DNA of 10,229 nt. It comes from an uncultured Pseudomonadota bacterium (GTDB lineage Bacteria; Pseudomonadota; Gammaproteobacteria; Burkholderiales; Eutrophovitaceae). Made by a program: the position numbers and the translations under genes. Positions within the stretch are counted from its first letter, which is position 1. Each line of letters begins with the position of its first letter. A model generated the notes under the pieces. It worked only from the letters and a program-made list of their open reading frames with translations. It did no database searches and was not told the origin of the DNA. This document shows, one piece after another, positions 6,481 through 10,229 of this stretch. The stretch covers positions 1 to 10,229 of the forward strand of contig CAJXPC010000038.1 in assembly GCA_913057845.1 (NCBI GenBank), read 5' to 3'.

Positions 6481-7356
6481 CTAGCACTTCCAGCCAGGGT
6501 CAATCTTATCAAGCAGGCGGATATAGGCCGGCCATTCTGGGTGTCGAACCGCCGCACCAGCCTGCGCGTCACCGCCTTCAAACTGGTTGCGGGTATGCCG
6601 CATAACATCATCAGAAATTTTGCTGATCGTGCCGCCAGATGCCATAACCCGCAATTGAATTTCAGCATTACGAATAAAGACACTATGTCGGATAAAAGCC
6701 CATGCAACAGATGAGCCTGCTGTCAATAGTCCATGATTTTTAAGAACCAATGTATGTTTAACTGGCCCTAATGCATCGCGAACCCGATCTTGTTCACCGG
6801 CATCAAGAACAATCCCTTCAAAATCATGATACCCGACACGTTCAAATAACTGACAGGCCTCCTGTACCATTGGCAAAACCTCTACATTAAGGGCCGTCAT
6901 GCTCTGGCTAAACGGTTCGTGCGTATGCATAACGCAATGCAAATCGTCAGGCCGAGCCTTATGAACCGCAGCGTGGATCAGATAACCCGCCTGGTTGACT
7001 GGCCATCCATCATCATGGCCAACCTTATTACCATCAAGGTCGATCACGACAAGGTTCGAGGCGGTGATTTCATCATAACGAAGCCCAAAAGGATTAATTA
7101 GAAAGGTGTCGGTATCGGGTATACGCAGCGTAATATGGTTATAGACAACACTGGTCCAGCCATACATATGCGTAAGCCTATAGGCCGCCGCCAAATCAAC
7201 CCGTGCGTGCCATTCATTGTCACTCATGCCCTTAGGTGTGTCCGGGTAAGATTGATGCAAGTCTTCTATAGTTACCGTCAATGTCATGCCCTCTTCTTCT
7301 CTTTTTTTAAATGGCAAATCTATGTTGGGATTGTACCCATCCACCTTGGTGCTCAT
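6481..7356 (-). CDS. class II aldolase/adducin-fold protein (possible metal-dependent decarboxylase or aldolase)
   Basis: This 291-residue protein has the class II aldolase/adducin fold, a cytoplasmic divalent-metal enzyme. The metal ligands are visible as HTH (His144, His146) and NHG (His208). The catalytic Glu of fuculose-phosphate aldolase, four residues before a conserved His, is replaced by Gly124 (GYLIH), as in adducin-like members. Classical aldol cleavage is thus doubtful. A related pyridine-dicarboxylate decarboxylase of vitamin B6 breakdown has this fold, so a decarboxylase for the neighbouring catabolic unit is an attractive guess. Two starts are possible: ATG at 7356, or Met24 at 7287, which has a strongly purine-rich AGAAGAAGAGGGC right before it and gives 268 residues, nearer the usual length. 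The gene converges on the catabolic unit and cannot share its transcript. Parts of it are richer in G+C by eye (about 65% at 6541-6600) than the neighbours. This hints at separate ancestry. Confidence 0.82.
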   Translation of the reverse strand: MSTKVDGYNPNIDLPFKKREEEGMTLTVTIEDLHQSYPDTPKGMSDNEWHARVDLAAAYRLTHMYGWTSVVYNHITLRIPDTDTFLINPFGLRYDEITASNLVVIDLDGNKVGHDDGWPVNQAGYLIHAAVHKARPDDLHCVMHTHEPFSQSMTALNVEVLPMVQEACQLFERVGYHDFEGIVLDAGEQDRVRDALGPVKHTLVLKNHGLLTAGSSVAWAFIRHSVFIRNAEIQLRVMASGGTISKISDDVMRHTRNQFEGGDAQAGAAVRHPEWPAYIRLLDKIDPGWKC

Positions 7357-7430
7357 ACTCTATTCGTACCATATCTTTGTAATAATTTGTACCCTTTATT
7401 CCACCCCTAAGCACTCGAGGGATGGCCTAC

Positions 7431-7470
7431 CCAAGCCTACGTGACCTATAGATACCCGAGAAGATACAAC
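7431..7470 (+). repeat. copy 2 of the 40-bp dispersed direct repeat
   Basis: This copy pairs with 111-150 (30 of 40 identical, same orientation, 7320 bases apart). Here the core is CTACGTGACCTATAG and the end block AGATACAA. It lies in the 7357-7573 gap, in which no gene is supported, upstream of the aldolase-fold gene and beyond the end of the small lipoprotein gene. A CTCGAG palindrome lies just before it. Confidence 0.5.
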
Positions 7471-7573
7471 AAATAGCGTATTAGGAAACCGAATCGCAGC
7501 ACTACGCTCTAATCGCGTTCAACTTGCCAAGCTAAGAATACGGCGAAGAGGCTAAATAAATTACCAACCTTTT

Positions 7574-7972
7574 TTACGTGCAATCTCCTAAGTAGACCAC
7601 ATCTCTCAAACTAATTTGATCTGTTGTAATAATGACTGATGCAGGAACCCCTAATGACTGAGCAAATTTATTTTTCTTATCTGGTTCACGCAGACAAAAA
7701 ACATATTTTCCTATAGCAACATTCATCTCTAATGAGTAGCCAGAGCTAGGTTGCGTAGGCGCCATGCCCAAGTAAAAATATTGTTTTGGGTAGCGTGACC
7801 CCTTCACACTTTCTCGAGTTAATTCTTTTACTTGCCTGAAAGAAATCTGCTTAAAACTGAATGATTCGCTGTGTTGCGGCAAGAACATCTGAATCGTTTC
7901 AAACGAACTGACAGCCTCAACCGTTTTACACGAAATAATTAATAACGGAATTAACGCAAAAATTAATTTCAT
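7574..7972 (-). CDS. small lipoprotein of unknown function
   Basis: I do not recognise the family. With the start chosen here the protein has 132 residues. It opens with MKLIFALIPLLIISC, a short lipoprotein signal peptide whose Cys15 would be the lipidated residue, with Lys at +2. The mature part is mixed polar, without further membrane segments. It has two Cys (in YVFCLRE and the C-terminal GDCT) that could form a disulfide in the periplasm. A longer start six codons upstream (ATG at 7990) is possible. The inner one is preferred because it begins the signal peptide directly, has GGGAAG just upstream, and fits the likely promoter at 8010-8039, which would leave only a very short leader for 7990. 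The gene stands alone between the aldolase-fold gene and the protease gene, both also on the minus strand. Most likely a periplasm-facing envelope protein; no role can be given. Confidence 0.6.
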   Translation of the reverse strand: MKLIFALIPLLIISCKTVEAVSSFETIQMFLPQHSESFSFKQISFRQVKELTRESVKGSRYPKQYFYLGMAPTQPSSGYSLEMNVAIGKYVFCLREPDKKNKFAQSLGVPASVIITTDQISLRDVVYLGDCT

Positions 7973-8009
7973 ATGCTTCCCAATTTCCATATGAGTTACC
8001 CCATGATGA

Positions 8010-8039
8010 ATTTTATTTAATTAAAAAAGCTTACCGCAA
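8010..8039 (-). promoter_or_regulatory. possible sigma70-type promoter for the small lipoprotein gene
   Basis: On the minus strand TTGCGG (8039-8034) and TAAAAT (8015-8010, 5 of 6 to TATAAT) are 18 bases apart. Transcription would begin near 8003, leaving about 30 bases before the ATG at 7972. The spacer is A+T-rich. The rest of the 7991-8156 gap shows no gene and no classical terminator for the protease gene. Confidence 0.35.
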
Positions 8040-8156
8040 TCTATTGTTATTAAAGACCTTACCGATAACGCACCAGGCAATGTTTCAATTTAATCAGGAT
8101 TTGATCATGGAATGCTCTAACAATAATGCACTTACGTTGAGCCATAGCCGTACGTC

Positions 8157-10181
8157 TTAAAAGGTGTAATTCATTCGAGAAAAAACACCAAATACTTCAG
8201 GCATCACACCTATTTTTTGATGCAAAAATTCAAGCCCCAAATCTAGACTATGACTCCTTTTTGTTTCCCAACCAAGGGAAAAGCTCTGTCGTGCCGAGAA
8301 ATCATTCTGATTAATTTGATAGTTACCATATGAAATAACACCTTCAGACGAAACACCTAGGGGTAGACGAAAGTAGGTTTCCCCAGACAAATATTCTTCA
8401 TAAGTCGAGCGAGTATAAATTTTACTGGCGCCACCAATGGAGGTAGACCAACCAATGGAACTTGTGACTATATTCGTACGCTCCTGATTAATCAGTTCAC
8501 CGCCGGACTTACTAAATGTTTCGATATCAAAATCGAAAGAAATGGTTTGATGTCCTACTAAACTTAACGAATTGAAACTAACTCCAAGAGCATTTTTATC
8601 ATCATCAGGCGAGAAAACACCCTCCGTGTAAAATCCCAATGGCTGTTGAAAGTTATCGGCCAAGGTAAGAGAGAGACCAAGTTGAGAGGATTCGCTGAAT
8701 TTATTTGCCCCAATTAAAGACAATGCACGAAACGTACCAAATTTCGAGTCATAATCATCTAATTCAACTTCTTCGCGATTACCCTGTGCAAAGTAATCCG
8801 AAAAGAAAAAACCATACTCAATACCCTTTTTTTCTCTCATAAGACCTATTGCTAAAGAGTTAGAGGCTGCTCTAGATTGGAGTTTGGGTGTAAAGAACAA
8901 ATCTAGATCTTCAGGAAATCTCGATGCTACATTAGTCCCCAGTGCATACCCTAATCTTGCGAACGGTGCGTCCATACTGAATCCTCGATATCCGTCTTTA
9001 TAAGAGCTTACGACAGATTGGCCTGAGCCATTTTTCACATTTTTTGTATAGGTATAGCGTGCAAATTCTGATTGTAAGGATGGGCTGCTGTCAACGAACT
9101 GGACAAAATTACTAGATGAGATCAAAAATGGTGCCCTTTGAAAATTATCGACTAATAGAATATTTGATTGAATTGATAGCGAGTTTTTTATTGCCTCAGG
9201 CAGCCTGATTAGATGTGTTATTTGCAATGATTGCGCACCCCCACTCGTAGCGCCTGAGACTGGGCCGTTTGAGTTCGCACCAATCGGTATTGAGAGGCCA
9301 CCCACAGGGTTTGACGCAGCATTAAGGTCCATCAGACCTTGACCAAAAATAGTCGCGTCGGCGTAGATACCGGATTTATTCGCAGTAGTAAATAACCTTG
9401 CACGGATTTGCTGCAATGTCAGAGAAGGGAATAGATCTTTAAGAGCAGCCAGAGCCCCCGACACATGAGGTGCCGCCTGGGATGTGCCGGATAAGCGAAC
9501 CAAACCGTCACCATTACCATTCATTGATTGGATACCCTGCGCAGCCTGATTATCACCACCGCCAGGCGCAGCAATACAGTAATTAGCCGAAACTCCGCAT
9601 CTATTCGTATATAACGGCTCTAATCCATTTAAGTCTACTGCGACTGCGACGATCCATCCTGCTTCCAGACCAGTGACTGATTGTGGGATACCCGCCTCAG
9701 CGCTTGGATCTGCTTTACTCGAGTTACCTGCAGCGAAAACAATAACCCCGCCAGATGAGACATACGTTTGTGCTTCACCAGAATAAAGTGAGAGAGCGGC
9801 AACTTGTGCAGCGGCACCGCTTTCTGATATTGATACAGAGGAACCCCAAGAATTATTCATAATGTTGACGCCATCTGTCCTCGCACGAGAGAGCATATTT
9901 GCAAGCTGCGAATCAGTAGCAACAACGATACCAGCTGCATTCATTATTTTATAGTTCGCGATCTGGGCATCAAAGGCGATTCCATGCATGAATTGACCAT
10001 TGCGAGGAGCCGCAATGATTCCTGCGACATGAGTTCCGTGTCCATTTTCGTCCGACGCACTGCCTACAACTTGATTAACCACATCAAAAGATTTTGCAAC
10101 GTCAACATCAATGTGGGAACTCTGATCTGCATCCGCAGAGACCTCTCTAACGTCAACCCCACTATCAGCAACCCCTACAAT
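8157..10181 (-). CDS. S8 (subtilisin-family) serine protease autotransporter, N-terminus missing
   Basis: The genomic part encodes 674 residues plus stop. Counting from Ile1 (10179-10181), the triad is complete: Asp6 in VADSGVD, His48 in NGHGTHVAG and Ser234 in SGTSQAAPH. The oxyanion Asn is Asn153 in FAAGNSS. A Cys pair (195 and 202, RCGVSANYC) precedes an APGGG block, a pattern I associate with NalP/SphB1-type proteases. GQGLMDLNAAS (near 281-291) closes the protease domain. The last 250-280 residues alternate in beta-strand fashion and end in NYTF, an aromatic C-terminal signature of outer-membrane barrels. This is a type Va autotransporter that would display or release a peptidase at the cell surface. 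The signal peptide, any propeptide and the true start lie beyond the contig end. The apparent GTG start lies in adapter sequence and its first five residues (MYKRQ) are artefact. Substrate unknown; it may process other surface proteins, as NalP and SphB1 do. Confidence 0.9.
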   Translation of the reverse strand: MVGVADSGVDVREVSADADQSSHIDVDVAKSFDVVNQVVGSASDENGHGTHVAGIIAAPRNGQFMHGIAFDAQIANYKIMNAAGIVVATDSQLANMLSRARTDGVNIMNNSWGSSVSISESGAAAQVAALSLYSGEAQTYVSSGGVIVFAAGNSSKADPSAEAGIPQSVTGLEAGWIVAVAVDLNGLEPLYTNRCGVSANYCIAAPGGGDNQAAQGIQSMNGNGDGLVRLSGTSQAAPHVSGALAALKDLFPSLTLQQIRARLFTTANKSGIYADATIFGQGLMDLNAASNPVGGLSIPIGANSNGPVSGATSGGAQSLQITHLIRLPEAIKNSLSIQSNILLVDNFQRAPFLISSSNFVQFVDSSPSLQSEFARYTYTKNVKNGSGQSVVSSYKDGYRGFSMDAPFARLGYALGTNVASRFPEDLDLFFTPKLQSRAASNSLAIGLMREKKGIEYGFFFSDYFAQGNREEVELDDYDSKFGTFRALSLIGANKFSESSQLGLSLTLADNFQQPLGFYTEGVFSPDDDKNALGVSFNSLSLVGHQTISFDFDIETFSKSGGELINQERTNIVTSSIGWSTSIGGASKIYTRSTYEEYLSGETYFRLPLGVSSEGVISYGNYQINQNDFSARQSFSLGWETKRSHSLDLGLEFLHQKIGVMPEVFGVFSRMNYTF

Positions 10182-10229
10182 CTGTCTCTTATACACATCT
10201 CCGAGCCCACGAGACCTCTCTACATCTCG
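10182..10229 (+). other. Illumina Nextera adapter read-through (not genomic)
   Basis: CTGTCTCTTATACACATCT (10182-10200) is the reverse complement of the 19-bp Tn5 mosaic end used in Nextera libraries. CCGAGCCCACGAGAC (10201-10215) is the read-2 adapter part. CTCTCTAC (10216-10223) is an 8-base i7 index (I recall it as N707) and ATCTCG (10224-10229) is the start of the P7 tail. The order is exactly that of adapter read-through. The natural sequence ends at 10181. Confidence 0.98.

Noticed and set aside
1..10181. tRNA, rRNA, CRISPR array, insertion sequence or riboswitch
   Set aside because: No cloverleaf, no regularly spaced repeats, no transposase frame with terminal inverted repeats and no known riboswitch core was seen on either strand by reading.
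10185..10196. GTG start codon giving a complete 679-residue protease
   Set aside because: The codon and the next four lie in Nextera adapter sequence, and a subtilisin cannot begin five residues before its catalytic-Asp strand. The gene is 5'-truncated.

Overview
The window looks like chromosomal DNA of a Gram-negative bacterium, probably a gammaproteobacterium and perhaps marine. The basis is one autotransporter-type outer-membrane protease, two lipoprotein signal peptides, short sigma70-like promoters and a moderate to low G+C by eye. The taxonomic guess is inference only. No rRNA, tRNA, transposase or CRISPR array was seen. The last 48 bases (10182-10229) are not genomic: they match the Illumina Nextera transposase adapter plus an i7 index and the start of the flow-cell tail, so the natural sequence ends at 10181.

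Layout. Positions 1-460 hold a 12-bp tandem duplication, a 40-bp sequence that recurs at 7431-7470, a minus-strand terminator, and the C-terminal remnant of a small protein. From 694 to 6365 five genes lie on the plus strand: a LysE/RhtB-type exporter, then after a 227-bp gap a tight four-gene unit. This unit encodes a NicX-like ring-cleaving dioxygenase, a NicD-like alpha/beta hydrolase, a class A FAD monooxygenase of the phenol-hydroxylase/MhpA type, and a lipoprotein solute-binding protein of the branched-chain amino acid (Peripla_BP_6) family. A class II aldolase/adducin-fold enzyme converges on this unit from the minus strand (6481-7356). Next come a small lipoprotein of unknown function (7574-7972, minus) and a subtilisin-family (S8) autotransporter (8157-10181, minus), which is cut at its N-terminus by the contig end.

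How the genes may work together. In aerobic nicotinate and picolinate breakdown, NicX/PicD opens 2,5-dihydroxypyridine to N-formylmaleamate and NicD/PicE removes the formyl group. Here that pair overlaps by one base, and a flavin monooxygenase that could make the dihydroxylated ring follows 22 bases later. A solute-binding protein follows the monooxygenase. The convergent class II aldolase-fold protein lacks the usual catalytic Glu. It could be a decarboxylase for a pyridine carboxylate, as is known for a relative in vitamin B6 breakdown. The usual nicotinate or picolinate entry enzymes, maleamate amidase and maleate isomerase are not in the window. The most economical reading is an N-heterocycle (hydroxypyridine-like) catabolic locus whose substrate cannot be named from sequence.
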